Assembly: GCA_027077795.1 (NCBI GenBank)
Contig: JALWTT010000015.1
Location: forward strand, 183,431 to 247,430
Length of the DNA: 64,000 bases
Reading direction: 5' to 3'
DNA from: Thermotogaceae bacterium
GTDB lineage: Bacteria; Thermotogota; Thermotogae; Thermotogales; Thermotogaceae
The translations under genes and the position numbers were made by a program. Within the stretch, counting starts at the first letter, position 1. Each line of letters begins with the position of its first letter. This document shows, piece by piece, positions 1-9,348 of the stretch. The notes under the pieces were generated by a model, which was not told the origin of the DNA, did no database searches, and saw only the letters and a list, made by a program, of their open reading frames with translations.

Positions 1-822
1 GTTCCCATTGACCGAGATTTTCGAATTCCAGCCGCTTCCCTGAATATTTTCAGCGTAAAGATTCGATTTAAAATCAAGGTTTGCACCGGGACTCAGAATC
101 AGGTTTTTCGTGTACACATCTTTGTAGAAAGAAGCCTTGCCAAACCACCCTATAGTTGTCTCTAAGGTGTCGGCTATCACTTCGTCATGAAACTCAGGAT
201 TGTGAGCTTTGATAGAGAGACTCTTTTTACTTGTTATTGGGCCGTAAACTCTTAACTGAGACATCCAAGTTGTCCCAAGATCGATGTTAACTGGTGAATA
301 GATCGCGTTTGAATGGACTTCAGTCGCTGTAGGAATAGTCTGACTCTTTTCACGACCAAAAGCCCAGCTGAAAGTGTCACCGAATTTTTCTTCACCCTTC
401 TGTGCCACTGCTGCATACAGTATTCCCACAGGAGTGCTAGCTCTCAGCTTCATTAAGGTTACTTTCCATCCTTTCCACGAGCCGAAATTGAAAGTTACTG
501 TGGTTTCTCCCTCGCATACTCCGTTCTCCACGACGTCCGCCCAGCCATATCCCACAAAACTGTTTTCCTTCAGATATGATGTGAAAGCCTCTTTCAGCGA
601 TGGGTCACAAGGTGAGTCTAGAGAATAACTTTTGGGATTTTTCACTATGTTGTAAATCATACTTCGAGAGATCAATTTCGAATATCTGTAATTTCTCTCA
701 TCAACATAGCGTCTCATAAGAGATCTAGACGTGTTGAAGGAGACCCACATGAGGTATCCTGAAACTAGAGAGACAACCGCTAGAATCAAAACTGCCAAAG
801 TTAATATGAAGCCCTTTTTCAT
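1..822 (-). CDS. Pilus/secretion-type membrane-anchored protein, PilX-like, cut by window edge
   Basis: The reading frame is open from ATG at 822 to the window edge, giving 274 codons without a stop; the C-terminus lies outside. The N-terminus is MKKGFILTLAVLILAVVSLV, a short basic start followed by one long hydrophobic helix (about residues 4-26). The rest is a soluble, probably extracytoplasmic domain. The KG-F junction resembles a prepilin peptidase site, but the usual Glu at mature position 5 is absent, as in PilX-like minor components. The start follows a GGAGG (829-835) and lies one base past the stop of the pseudopilin upstream, so the two are surely co-transcribed. The pilus role is inferred from the N-terminus and the neighbour; the body of the protein is not recognisable. 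Confidence 0.6.
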   Translation of the reverse strand, partial: MKKGFILTLAVLILAVVSLVSGYLMWVSFNTSRSLMRRYVDERNYRYSKLISRSMIYNIVKNPKSYSLDSPCDPSLKEAFTSYLKENSFVGYGWADVVENGVCEGETTVTFNFGSWKGWKVTLMKLRASTPVGILYAAVAQKGEEKFGDTFSWAFGREKSQTIPTATEVHSNAIYSPVNIDLGTTWMSQLRVYGPITSKKSLSIKAHNPEFHDEVIADTLETTIGWFGKASFYKDVYTKNLILSPGANLDFKSNLYAENIQGSGWNSKISVNGN

Positions 823-823
823 C

Positions 824-1261
824 TTATTCGCCTCCAAACAAGAGAGCGTACGTTCTTCTAGGCGTGGACACTCGCATAAGCACGAAATGCCCATCTGATT
901 TCTCCATTTCCAAGACTTTGACATTTCGGAGAGATATAGACCCTATGGTAGACCCGTCTATTGAAAAGCTCAGGCTTTTCCCACCTGATGAAATTTCAAG
1001 GCTGGCGCTAGAGTTTCCTTCTGGAAGTACATAACTTCCATTTATTTCATTACCACTCACGACAGTGTGCTTCATGGCGTTCAAAGCGCTTGATACGAAG
1101 AACCTCAATTCCTCGACCTCGCGGAGATAAGGATCCTGTAAGCTGTTTATCCCCGCAAATCCTCTAGTGGTTGTACCCATTACGTTAAGGAGCAATACAA
1201 GGACCCCAGAAAACACGACGAGTGAGAGCAAAACTTCTAGAAGTGTGAAACTATTTTTCAT
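824..1261 (-). CDS. Prepilin-type N-terminal methylation protein (minor pseudopilin)
   Basis: This 145-residue protein opens with MKNSFTLLEVLLSLVVFSG, the class III (prepilin) signal: short basic leader, F at +1, E at +5, then a hydrophobic helix. The residue before F is Ser rather than the usual Gly, which is unusual but tolerated in some substrates. The remainder is a small beta-rich domain of the length of GspI/GspJ/PilW-type minor pseudopilins. It would be processed by a prepilin peptidase and sit in a type IV pilus or type II secretion pseudopilus tip. It follows dtd by 10 bases and immediately precedes another single-helix protein in the same direction. Which minor pilin it is cannot be settled here. 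Confidence 0.72.
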   Translation of the reverse strand: MKNSFTLLEVLLSLVVFSGVLVLLLNVMGTTTRGFAGINSLQDPYLREVEELRFFVSSALNAMKHTVVSGNEINGSYVLPEGNSSASLEISSGGKSLSFSIDGSTIGSISLRNVKVLEMEKSDGHFVLMRVSTPRRTYALLFGGE

Positions 1262-1271
1262 GATCTCACCT

Positions 1272-1724
1272 TCAGAAGACCTTCTTTGAGTCTATCAATA
1301 TCGTGACGGGTCCCCAGTTCACTAGATGTACATCCATTTTCGCTCCAAATTCTCCTGTTTTAGTTCTCAGATTGTACCTGCTCTTTATGTAATCGACAAA
1401 CTTTTTGTACATATCTTCACCTTTGTCAGGTGAAGCAGCGTCTGTGAAAGAAGGTCTTCTTCCCTTTCGTGCATCACCGTACAGTGTGAACTGGGATACC
1501 ACCAATAAATCTCCTTTGATATCGAGTAAGGATAGGTTCATCTTTCCGTCATCGTCTTCGAATATTCGAAGATTCACAACCTTATCAGCCACCCATTTCA
1601 AATCTTTATCGGAATCATCTTTCCCTATGCCGAGGAGAAGGAGTATCCCCTTTCCTATTTGCCCAACAACTTTGTCACCAACTCTTACAGAAGCGCTTTT
1701 CACCCTTTGAACAACTGCTCTCAT
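1272..1724 (-). CDS. dtd: D-aminoacyl-tRNA deacylase
   Basis: This 150-residue protein is a full-length DTD. It hydrolyses D-amino acids (and glycine mischarged on tRNA-Ala) from tRNAs in the cytoplasm. The family signatures are visible: MRAVVQRV at the start, [17 protein letters not shown] in the middle (residues about 77-93), and NWGPVTI near the C-terminus, corresponding to the cross-subunit Gly-Pro motif of the dimer. Its start overlaps the stop of the upstream rel gene by 4 bases, so the two are translationally coupled. Placing a tRNA proofreading enzyme directly behind rel is a common bacterial arrangement. Confidence 0.95.
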   Translation of the reverse strand: MRAVVQRVKSASVRVGDKVVGQIGKGILLLLGIGKDDSDKDLKWVADKVVNLRIFEDDDGKMNLSLLDIKGDLLVVSQFTLYGDARKGRRPSFTDAASPDKGEDMYKKFVDYIKSRYNLRTKTGEFGAKMDVHLVNWGPVTILIDSKKVF

Positions 1725-3871
1725 CCCATCACCCTTTCAACGTCTACAACTTTTTCAGAGGATTTAATTCCCCTCATGACATCCTCCATCTGTCCTACTC
1801 CAGAAACCCTCATCTCTATGATGAAAATCACTGTTCCCCATTCCGTATCCCTTAATTCCACCTTATCTACTCTTACACCAAAGCCCTCCATCTTTTCCAT
1901 AACTTTTCCAATGGCACCCTTGTTCTCCAGCTCGACGGCGATTTTAGCTGTGAACTCCCCTTCGATGTGCTCTATCCATTCCGCATGGAAGAGTCTGTCT
2001 GCTGGAAGCCCTTTTATATTTCTACATCCGATTCTGTGAATAGTTATTCCTCTTTTTCCAACCACAGCAACTATTTTATCTCCTGGGATTGGATTGCAAC
2101 ACTTAGCCATCCGCACATCCAGGCCTTCCATACCGTCAATACGAACAATAGGTTTCCTGGGTAATCTCCGTCTTTTTCTTCGCTTTCCCTTCTTCTTTGT
2201 TCCGGTATCTACAAGCACGTTTAGGACGAGCTCCTTGGATATGGTACCTTCGCCAAGCCTTACTAGAAGCTCTCTTTCGTTCAAACCATTTGTATCTATG
2301 AACCTCTTCATTTTGTCAGTCTTGAGTATTTCGTCCATCGATTTTCCCAATCTCTTACTGATTGCTCTGAGAGTTTCCTTGCCCTTTTCTTCCATCTCTA
2401 CCACGTACTCTTCCTTGAGGAACTTCCTGATTTTTGCGCGGGTTCTGGGAGACTTAGCATACCTGATCCAATCGAGACTAGGACCTTTCGAGTTTCTGTT
2501 CACTATGATCTCTATTACATCTCCGTTCTTCAGCTCATAATCTATCGGCACGAGCTTTCCATTAACCTTAGCTCCAGCAAAATGATGGCCTATTTCCGTG
2601 TGGATAGAGTATGCAAAGTCTATGGGTGTAGATCCCTTCGGAAGATGCTTGATTTCACCTTTCGGAGTGAATACAAAAACTTCATCAACGACTAGTTCTT
2701 TCTTGACATCTGCTATTCCCATTATCCCTTCTGAGAGCTCTTTTTTCCATTCAAGGAGCATTCCTATCCATTTCTGCTTTGTCGTCACATCTACATTTTC
2801 CTTGTATATCCAATGCGAGATGAGACCATATTCGGCTTCTTGATGCATTCTTTCATCTCTTATTTGTACTTCAAGGGGCTCACCGAATTGAGTTATGACA
2901 GTCGTATGAAGGGATCTGTAGCCGTTCGATTTTGGAGCAGCTATGTAATCCTTGAATCTCCCAGGCATCGGTTTCCAAAGACTGTGAACAACTCCCAGGC
3001 TTGTATAACAAGTTTTCTCATCTCTGACAACTGCTCTTACAGCTATTAAGTCGTATATCTCTTCGAATTTTTTCCCCTTTGCTTTCATCTTCTTCCATAT
3101 ACTGTAATAATGTTTGTACCTCCCGTCTACCATGGCTGGTATGCCGTGCTCCTCGAGGGCTATTTTCAACATGTTTATGTATTTTTCAGTTTTTTCCGCC
3201 CTTTCCCTTTTCTTCTGGGACATCAACTCCTTCATCCTGTAATACTCTTTTGGGTAAAGGGTTTTAAATGCTAGGTCTTCTAACTCCGCTTGGACAACGT
3301 GTATGCCGAGCTTATGAGCTATTGGTGCGTATATTTCAAGTGTCTCCAGGGCTTTGTAGCGCTTCTTTTCTTCACTTTTCAGATATTTCATTGTTCGCAT
3401 GTTGTGAAGTCTATCCGCGAGCTTTACAAATATAACCCTCATGTCTTCAGCCATTGCAAAGAGCATCTTTTGGATGGTTTCCAATTTTTCTCTTGCCTTA
3501 GAATTACCAACAGGAGCGTTTATCTTGCTCACTTTTGTGACTCCATCAACTATTCGAGCTATTTCGGAACCAAACACCGCCTCTATGTCCTTGATCGTAA
3601 CTTTTCCTTCGCTGTCCTCAACAGTATCATGAAGAAGAGCTGAAACGAGTGAGTCCGTGTCTACCTTGAGGGAGGCGAGTATCCTCGCCACTTCTTTGGG
3701 ATGCTCTATAAACGGCTCACCAGAGGCTCTGAAGTAGCCCTCATGTGCATATTCTGCCATGTCATAAGCCCTAGCAATCTTATCCACATCGTCATCACTG
3801 AATATTCTTTCAGCGATCTTTTCTAATTCTTTTGCAAATGCAATGCCTTTTTCACTTAGCATTGCTCTCAA
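1721..3871 (-). CDS. rel: Bifunctional (p)ppGpp synthetase/hydrolase, Rel/SpoT family
   Basis: This protein of about 716 residues makes and degrades the alarmone (p)ppGpp. In order it shows an HD hydrolase domain (LLHDTVED), a synthetase domain ([35 protein letters not shown]), a TGS domain ([20 protein letters not shown]) and a C-terminal ACT domain. RFKD rather than a monofunctional acidic motif, together with the intact HD, indicates a bifunctional Rel enzyme. The frame is open back to an ATG at 3922, but that ATG lies inside the RNase P RNA. I prefer TTG at 3871, 5-6 bases after GGGGGTGA; GTG 3880 and ATG 3862 are alternatives. It lies just downstream of rnpB and upstream of dtd. Confidence 0.93.
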   Translation of the reverse strand: MRAMLSEKGIAFAKELEKIAERIFSDDDVDKIARAYDMAEYAHEGYFRASGEPFIEHPKEVARILASLKVDTDSLVSALLHDTVEDSEGKVTIKDIEAVFGSEIARIVDGVTKVSKINAPVGNSKAREKLETIQKMLFAMAEDMRVIFVKLADRLHNMRTMKYLKSEEKKRYKALETLEIYAPIAHKLGIHVVQAELEDLAFKTLYPKEYYRMKELMSQKKRERAEKTEKYINMLKIALEEHGIPAMVDGRYKHYYSIWKKMKAKGKKFEEIYDLIAVRAVVRDEKTCYTSLGVVHSLWKPMPGRFKDYIAAPKSNGYRSLHTTVITQFGEPLEVQIRDERMHQEAEYGLISHWIYKENVDVTTKQKWIGMLLEWKKELSEGIMGIADVKKELVVDEVFVFTPKGEIKHLPKGSTPIDFAYSIHTEIGHHFAGAKVNGKLVPIDYELKNGDVIEIIVNRNSKGPSLDWIRYAKSPRTRAKIRKFLKEEYVVEMEEKGKETLRAISKRLGKSMDEILKTDKMKRFIDTNGLNERELLVRLGEGTISKELVLNVLVDTGTKKKGKRRKRRRLPRKPIVRIDGMEGLDVRMAKCCNPIPGDKIVAVVGKRGITIHRIGCRNIKGLPADRLFHAEWIEHIEGEFTAKIAVELENKGAIGKVMEKMEGFGVRVDKVELRDTEWGTVIFIIEMRVSGVGQMEDVMRGIKSSEKVVDVERVMG

Positions 3872-3889
3872 CTTGCTCACCCCCAAAGG

Positions 3890-4217
3890 CGGAGGAGAGC
3901 TGTAAGCCGGATTCTGTTCCATGGATCATCAATCTTGAGGATATGTTGCCATATCCCTCAAGCAGGCTACCCGGGGATTTGGGCGGAGCCACCCGATCCC
4001 CTGCTTGCCCTTGCTCCAGGTGAGGCTTGCCGAGCCGCCGGGTCTCCCCGACGCTGGTGGGCTCTTACCCCACCTTTCCACCCTTGCCCTTCCGGGCGGT
4101 TTGAAGTCTCTATAGCGCTATCCGTGGATCACTCCACCCGGGTGTTACCCGGCACCTTGCCCTACGGAGTCCGGACTTTCCTCGGCTTTTCAAGGCCGCG
4201 ACCCATCGCTCTCCTCC
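3890..4217 (-). ncRNA. rnpB: RNase P RNA, bacterial type A
   Basis: Read on the minus strand, this stretch begins GGAGGAGAGC (4217-4208) and ends GCTCTCCTCC (3900-3891), a perfect 10-bp P1 helix enclosing about 308 nt. Universal core elements are present: GAGGAAAGTCCGGACTCC after P2/P3 (conserved region I, 5' strand of P4) and ACAGAATCCGGCTTACAGC near the 3' end (conserved region V, 3' strand of P4). About 328 nt is typical of Thermotoga-like type A RNase P RNA. It is the catalytic subunit that removes tRNA 5' leaders. The exact mature ends were not determined. The end of the alaX-like frame runs 28 nt into its 5' end. Confidence 0.96.
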
Positions 4218-5335
4218 ACCAAGACCCCTTCGAGCTCCTGTAATATAATCTCGAGAGGCTTTTCAGTTGCTATCCTCCCTCTGCTGCTACTACCACCGCC
4301 TTTTGAACCAATCAAGGTGTTGATCTTTCTTACAATTGAACCTACGTTCACCGATTTTGATCCTATTTCATATCCGTTTTTAGTCTTGACTATCAAGATG
4401 ATGCCTGGCTCGTCCCCGAGAAATTTGAACAAGTATTTCCCCACTTCCTCGTATCCATTAAAGCTTACTATTCTCAAGTCACAGCAACTTTTCGCTTTCT
4501 CCAGTAAGTTTGAAGAGATGACCTTGGCATACTCCTCCGCCAATTTATCAAGCTTGGCGGATTTCTCTCTGGAGTTTTCAATCATATTTGATATCCTGGA
4601 TTCCATTTCGTCAATCGACGATGTGAGCATCCTTGAGAGATTCTTTGAAAACTTGACGAGCTTGGAAAAGTGATGTAATGCTCTCTTTCCAGCTACGAAA
4701 TAGATTCTTGTCAAGGATCCCTTAACTTTCTCATAGTTTATCACTTTTACCAATCCGATTTCGCCAGTCCTGGAGACGTGAAACCCTCCACATGCACTCC
4801 AATCGAACCCTTTCACTTCTATTATCCGAACCTTGCCCTTCACTTTTTCAGATATAGGCTTTCTCAAAGGGTATCTCTCCGCTTCTTCCCTATTAGCTAT
4901 GTGCTCTAAAACAAGCCTGTTTTCCAGGATCACTTCGTTTGCCAACTCCTCTGCCTCGTCTATAACATTCTCTAGTATTGGAGCCGCATTTAGATCGATC
5001 GTTGAGAAATCCTCCCCCATGTGAAAAGATACAGTCTCTATATCTGCAACTTTTATAAACGCCGCAGACAGTATGTGCTGAGCGGTGTGCTGGCGAGCGA
5101 TTTCCTTCCTCCTTTTCTCATCTATTTTTGCCTCGTGCTCTCCAGGCTCGATTCCCCCGTCCAATACATGGTGAATCAGCCCATCTTTCTGATAGACTCC
5201 TAGCACTTCCTTTCCTCCTATTTCTCCTCTATCTCCAAGTTGTCCTCCTTTCCCATCCGGGTAGAAAGGACTTTCCCTGGAAATCGCGACAATTCCATCT
5301 TTGCTCTTGAGGACCTTGTCTATTCGAACCTTCAA
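4190..5335 (-). CDS. Alanyl-tRNA editing protein, AlaX-L type with DHHA1 domain
   Basis: This protein of about 381 residues is homologous to the editing and C-terminal (DHHA1) parts of alanyl-tRNA synthetase, without the aminoacylation domain. Such free-standing AlaX proteins hydrolyse Ser- or Gly-charged tRNA-Ala. The zinc-site motifs are intact: HTAQH near residue 80 (HxxxH) and CGGFH near residue 175 (CxxxH). A coiled-coil stretch follows, then a DHHA1-like C-terminus with a GGGSSSRGRIA motif. The start is TTG at 5335, behind GAGGTGAT (about 5347-5340), which also contains the TGA of nadE, so coupling is likely. The last nine codons and the stop lie inside the rnpB sequence. Confidence 0.88.
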   Translation of the reverse strand: MKVRIDKVLKSKDGIVAISRESPFYPDGKGGQLGDRGEIGGKEVLGVYQKDGLIHHVLDGGIEPGEHEAKIDEKRRKEIARQHTAQHILSAAFIKVADIETVSFHMGEDFSTIDLNAAPILENVIDEAEELANEVILENRLVLEHIANREEAERYPLRKPISEKVKGKVRIIEVKGFDWSACGGFHVSRTGEIGLVKVINYEKVKGSLTRIYFVAGKRALHHFSKLVKFSKNLSRMLTSSIDEMESRISNMIENSREKSAKLDKLAEEYAKVISSNLLEKAKSCCDLRIVSFNGYEEVGKYLFKFLGDEPGIILIVKTKNGYEIGSKSVNVGSIVRKINTLIGSKGGGSSSRGRIATEKPLEIILQELEGVLVEESDGSRP

Positions 5336-5340
5336 AATGA

Positions 5341-7038
5341 TCACCTCACGAATTCGTTCGTTATGGGGTATTTCCAATCCAATCCCAGGAGCCTTCCTGT
5401 TATCCTTGGCCCTGGGGCGGCTTGGTATCTTTTGTATTCGCTGGTTTTAACCAGTTCTAGGACATAATTGACCGTTTTCTCATCAAACCCCTTGTGTACT
5501 ATTTGATCTGGCGTCATGTTTCTGTCTATCAAAAGCCTTAGGATTTCATCCAGGAGTTCATAAGGTGGTAATTTATCCTGGTCCCTCTGACCTGGGCTGA
5601 GCTCTGCTGAAGGCGGCTTCTCAAACACCCTTTTTGGTATTACCTCCCTCTCTTCTCTTTCGTTTATCCACTTGGCGACTCTATAGACATCGGTTTTATA
5701 AAGATCTTTTATTAAAGAATAACCTCCAACCATGTCTCCGTAAAGTGTTGCATACCCGGTGGCAGCTTCGCTTTTGTTTCCTGTGGCTATGACTAGATGC
5801 CCAAGCTTGTTAGATATAGCCATGAGGTACGTTCCTCTAATTCTAGCCTGCAGATTTTCCTCAGTGACATCTCTCTTCTTTCCATCGAAGGCTTCTTTCA
5901 GTACCTTGAGATATGAGTTGAACACATCAGTAACGGGTATAGTGTAGATTTTTATCCCAAGATTTTTAGCGAGTCTTTCCGCGTCTTCGATCGATTCCTT
6001 TGAGGTATACATGGACGGCATCAGAATGCCTAGAACATTCTCTTTTCCGAGGGCCAGAGTAGAAATAGCTGCAACCAGTGAAGAATCAATTCCACCGCTC
6101 AACCCGACAACCACTTTTGAGAATCCATTCCCATTCACATAATCTCTCAGAGCAGTTATGAGAGCTCTTAGAACCTGCTCTTCTTCTTTGATATTTCCAA
6201 GGATTTTTGGCTTAAAGGAGTCCTTTTTTTCCCTTATTGGAATGTACTCTAAGAGATCAAAGATATCCTCTTCCGGGGTTGTAATGCTTGGATTCAGAAG
6301 TCTATAAACTTTGGATTGATATAGATCCACGTCAACTATACTTATCTCTTCTTCAAAAGATTCTAGCTCGTGGTAGGTCTCTCCCGAGGGATCTACAACG
6401 AAGCTCGATCCATCGAACACAAACTCATCCAACCCCCCGAAGGCATTTAGAAAGACCACCCAGTACCCATGGGAAGAGGCCTTCAACGCTGCTACTTTTT
6501 TTCTGCGATTGATTTCTCCGAGAGCAAAGGCAGAGGCAGAAATGTCTATGATCATGTCTACACCTAAATCAGCATAATTCTCAGCAGGACCTGGGTTTGA
6601 CCAAAGCTCATCTCTTATCATGATTCCTATTTTCCCCTCAGGGGTTGCTAGAACAGCCAAGTCGCTTCCTGGCTTGAAATATCGCATCTCCGATGGGTTC
6701 AAAACTTGCTTGTCATATATGGAGATTATCTCTCCCTCTCTGAAAACGACTGCCGAATTATAGGGAGCTCCGTCCAGCCTTGGAATGCCGGCTATGACGG
6801 TAAGCTCGAGCTTCTCCGTGAACTCAACGAGGCTGAGAAACTCCGTCTCAGTCTTTTTCAAGAAATCCAGCCTCATCAAGAGGTCTTTCGGACAATATCC
6901 TACCAGGGATAACTCTGGAAAAATGGCTATATCAACCTTCTTTTCCTCTAGACTTTCCAGAATCTTTTCCATCTTCTTTCTGTTTCCTTTCAGATCCCCT
7001 TGGGTTGACTTCATTTGCACCAGGCTTATTCTCAGCAA
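5341..7038 (-). CDS. nadE: NAD synthetase with degenerate glutaminase domain
   Basis: This 565-residue protein has an N-terminal nitrilase-type amidase domain (about 1-260) and a C-terminal NAD synthetase domain. The synthetase part is intact: GLSGGIDSS P-loop, a GNKSEAATGYATLYGDM region and PPSAELSPGQRDQDKLP. It catalyses the last step of NAD synthesis, amidating NaAD with ATP. The amidase domain keeps Glu42 (FPEL) and Lys110 (YDKQVL). At the catalytic-cysteine position the family ICED-W is replaced by IRDELW (Arg142, AGA at 6615-6613), and the segment after the Lys is shortened. Glutamine use is therefore doubtful and the enzyme may depend on free ammonia. The TTG start has GGAGGGATAAGGG before it and lies 107 bases inside the upstream gene. 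Confidence 0.93.
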   Translation of the reverse strand: MLRISLVQMKSTQGDLKGNRKKMEKILESLEEKKVDIAIFPELSLVGYCPKDLLMRLDFLKKTETEFLSLVEFTEKLELTVIAGIPRLDGAPYNSAVVFREGEIISIYDKQVLNPSEMRYFKPGSDLAVLATPEGKIGIMIRDELWSNPGPAENYADLGVDMIIDISASAFALGEINRRKKVAALKASSHGYWVVFLNAFGGLDEFVFDGSSFVVDPSGETYHELESFEEEISIVDVDLYQSKVYRLLNPSITTPEEDIFDLLEYIPIREKKDSFKPKILGNIKEEEQVLRALITALRDYVNGNGFSKVVVGLSGGIDSSLVAAISTLALGKENVLGILMPSMYTSKESIEDAERLAKNLGIKIYTIPVTDVFNSYLKVLKEAFDGKKRDVTEENLQARIRGTYLMAISNKLGHLVIATGNKSEAATGYATLYGDMVGGYSLIKDLYKTDVYRVAKWINEREEREVIPKRVFEKPPSAELSPGQRDQDKLPPYELLDEILRLLIDRNMTPDQIVHKGFDEKTVNYVLELVKTSEYKRYQAAPGPRITGRLLGLDWKYPITNEFVR

Positions 7039-8236
7039 CCCTTATCCCTCCTTTTATTATCAGATATATTCCATATGATATTCCAAAAGCCAGAAGTGAT
7101 CTGTAAATGGAAGTGTAAATTGGAGCCTTTATATGGCAAAACGTGTTAAACGTACTCGCAAGGGCTATGGAGCCGAAGAATTCGTATAGGAAAGACCACC
7201 TGGATCTACCGAATGCGAAGAAGATGAATGAGTATCCAAAAACTTCTTTAAACCTGGGCCTTATCCACAAGACCCTGTCAAGAAAATCTCTGATTTGTAT
7301 CTCATACGGAAGAGCGTGTCCGTAGTTTCCACTTCTGTATATGTAGTAAACTACTAGAACTAGAAAAACAGCTGAGGATATTACATATTTCTTCTTCTTG
7401 AAAAACCAGCCGTTTTCCACCAATCCTCTTGATAGAACCAAAAGCGGTAAGAAAGCCAAGGAAAGCTTTACACCCCGAAAATCAAGGACACCATTCATGT
7501 GTAAGAAATCCGATAAGGAGGCGTTGGTTATGATCCCAAGGAGAAGAAATGCAAGAAAGAGGTAAAATGGATTCTTTTTCGTCCATTTGTAGATTGCCAC
7601 CGTTGCCAATATGGATGAGATACTTATGGAAAGATCATATTGGAAAATCGCGAGAATCAGCATGGTTACAGATATGGCTGGTGAAAGAGAACCGAGGATA
7701 ATGAATATAGGTACAGAGAACATCCATTTTTTCCAGGGAATCCCAGGGTTGGGGAACGGCCTTTCCGACGTTTTGAAACTCCTTCGGAATTTCTCAACGA
7801 TGTTTTCTGGAACATGGTCCGTTAGTATGAGATCCACGCTCCTCTCGAGAACAGCTCTTCTCATCTTGGCGTATATCTCGGAAGGGGAATATCTCATCTT
7901 GGGATCCGGGTCAAAGGCTCTGAAAAACAATTTCTTCTCCTTCCTTAGCACCTCTGCTCTCAGTGATGATTCATATCCGTCGGAGAATTCCAGGGCTCCC
8001 AGATACGCCTTCTTTTCGTCGAGGACCTTGGCGATCTTCCTTGGATCGCTTTTTTCCCTCACCAGTACATAACCACCATTTGTGGAACTCCTCAAGTTCT
8101 CGTAGTAAGAAGCCCTTCCCAGAGAGACAACGGAAGATGATAGGTCTACCTTCCACCTAATAGGAAGGAAAAGCGTGGCTAGACCTATTGACGTCACGAC
8201 ACCGATGATATACATCCAGAGTTTCACCTTCCCCAC
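6932..8236 (-). CDS. Polytopic membrane protein, DUF5693 family
   Basis: This 434-residue protein has an N-terminal transmembrane helix (about 8-26) and an extracytoplasmic domain to about residue 165. Eight or so further hydrophobic helices follow to about residue 400, then a hydrophilic, Lys/Arg/Glu-rich tail. The topology and the GALEFSDGYESS region fit the DUF5693 family, which in many Gram-positive and Thermotoga genomes lies near envelope polysaccharide genes; its function is unknown. The last 36 codons are read from the same DNA as the start of nadE in another frame, and the tail looks like an extension that acquired coding sequence from nadE. Its start overlaps the stop of the secreted protein gene upstream by 13 bases. 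Confidence 0.7.
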   Translation of the reverse strand: MGKVKLWMYIIGVVTSIGLATLFLPIRWKVDLSSSVVSLGRASYYENLRSSTNGGYVLVREKSDPRKIAKVLDEKKAYLGALEFSDGYESSLRAEVLRKEKKLFFRAFDPDPKMRYSPSEIYAKMRRAVLERSVDLILTDHVPENIVEKFRRSFKTSERPFPNPGIPWKKWMFSVPIFIILGSLSPAISVTMLILAIFQYDLSISISSILATVAIYKWTKKNPFYLFLAFLLLGIITNASLSDFLHMNGVLDFRGVKLSLAFLPLLVLSRGLVENGWFFKKKKYVISSAVFLVLVVYYIYRSGNYGHALPYEIQIRDFLDRVLWIRPRFKEVFGYSFIFFAFGRSRWSFLYEFFGSIALASTFNTFCHIKAPIYTSIYRSLLAFGISYGIYLIIKGGIRVAENKPGANEVNPRGSERKQKEDGKDSGKSRGKEG

Positions 8237-9348
8237 CCCACAAGGAAAGGAGATCTCAAGTTGAGCATATCCCTCACATCGGGCTCCTCAACCACCTCCG
8301 TGGATTCCAATGTTCCGTTGCCATACGGATCTACCGCAACGACCTCTACGGTATTCTTGCTGTATACAAGTCTATCACTACTTTTCCCATTTACAAATAC
8401 GAAGGTCTCTACCCCACTTGGATCTGTCGCACTGGCGTGGACTGTCAGACCTTGGATAATCAGCTGAATCTTTGGAAAGGAAGTCTCGGTTGCATTTATC
8501 ACAAAGGTGAAATCTCCGTAAGTTTTAACAGATCGCAGGGTGTAAATTCCAGGGATTTTACTTCCAGTTAATGCGTAGCAGTTGTCAACACCTATTTCAC
8601 ACTCGAGATGCTCTACAACCTTTTGAAAGGGTGTAATCTTGACCTCGAATGACAAGGAGCTTCCGATTCCCAGGGAATCCGTAGCATTGAGAGTCACATC
8701 ATGATCTCCGGGGGGAAGTATTAAAACAGAAGCATCCACGGACTCCCCATCCACCACCCAATTGTATTCAAATTTTGAAAAGTCTTGTATCTCTGGGAAA
8801 ATCACGCTTCCAACACCATCAGACTTTCCCATTTCAAATCTTATAGTAGGTGCTTTGGGGGCTAAGCTCAGAACATCTCCAGGACCGAACTTATCTTTAT
8901 CTGGGAGTTCCCATGACTTTTTCACCATCTTCATGATTCTTGAAAGTTTGCTTCCCAGTTCCCATGATTTCACCGGTTGGAGTATCTTTATAACATCTGG
9001 TGAGAGAAACTTCACAGGAATGGCACAGCAGAGGATCTCAGATCCACTGGCCTCTTCCAACACCCACTTTGGCACTACGAGATTTGTGTTGGAAGATCCC
9101 AGTGAAATCCCATTTGACAAGAAGATCATCTCATCTTCCGGGAAGTTCCCATACACGTTCACCTTCTCGTCAGGTGGACTATAGATCTCCACAGCAGTTC
9201 CAACCCCTGTGGGACATTCCCCTTTGAATTTGAAAGATGTGAATTCATCCGAAAGTAAATAACCTGTGTGATCGTAGGTATTCAACAACAAGGGGGAAGC
9301 AAAAGCGAAAGTGGAAAGGAGGAAGAGTAGGAAAGGTGAGAGCCTCAT
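8224..9348 (-). CDS. Secreted protein of unknown function with Ig/PKD-like segment
   Basis: This 374-residue protein has a clear signal peptide (MRLSPFLLFLLSTFAFA, cleavage likely after about residue 17) and no later membrane helix. The mature part is beta-rich. A segment near residues 190-235 (WVVDGESVDASVLILPPGDH, then DSLG) has the look of a PKD/Ig-like domain. Four cysteines (two near residue 107 as CC, plus EIGVDNC) could form disulphides. It is therefore exported to the periplasm or the toga. It overlaps the downstream DUF5693 gene by 13 bases and the upstream ABC ATPase gene by 4, so it belongs to this operon. No function can be assigned from sequence. Confidence 0.7.
   Translation of the reverse strand: MRLSPFLLFLLSTFAFASPLLLNTYDHTGYLLSDEFTSFKFKGECPTGVGTAVEIYSPPDEKVNVYGNFPEDEMIFLSNGISLGSSNTNLVVPKWVLEEASGSEILCCAIPVKFLSPDVIKILQPVKSWELGSKLSRIMKMVKKSWELPDKDKFGPGDVLSLAPKAPTIRFEMGKSDGVGSVIFPEIQDFSKFEYNWVVDGESVDASVLILPPGDHDVTLNATDSLGIGSSLSFEVKITPFQKVVEHLECEIGVDNCYALTGSKIPGIYTLRSVKTYGDFTFVINATETSFPKIQLIIQGLTVHASATDPSGVETFVFVNGKSSDRLVYSKNTVEVVAVDPYGNGTLESTEVVEEPDVRDMLNLRSPFLVGWGR

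Noticed and set aside
3872..3922. ATG at 3922 as the rel/spoT start
   Set aside because: It lies within the conserved 3' P4/P1 region of RNase P RNA; the extra residues do not resemble Rel N-termini and there is no ribosome binding site. TTG 3871 is better placed.
824..9184. Many plus-strand frames of 60-150 codons opposite the leftward operon
   Set aside because: They mirror conserved protein genes and rnpB, lack ribosome binding sites and have Ser/Phe/Leu-rich composition typical of antisense frames.
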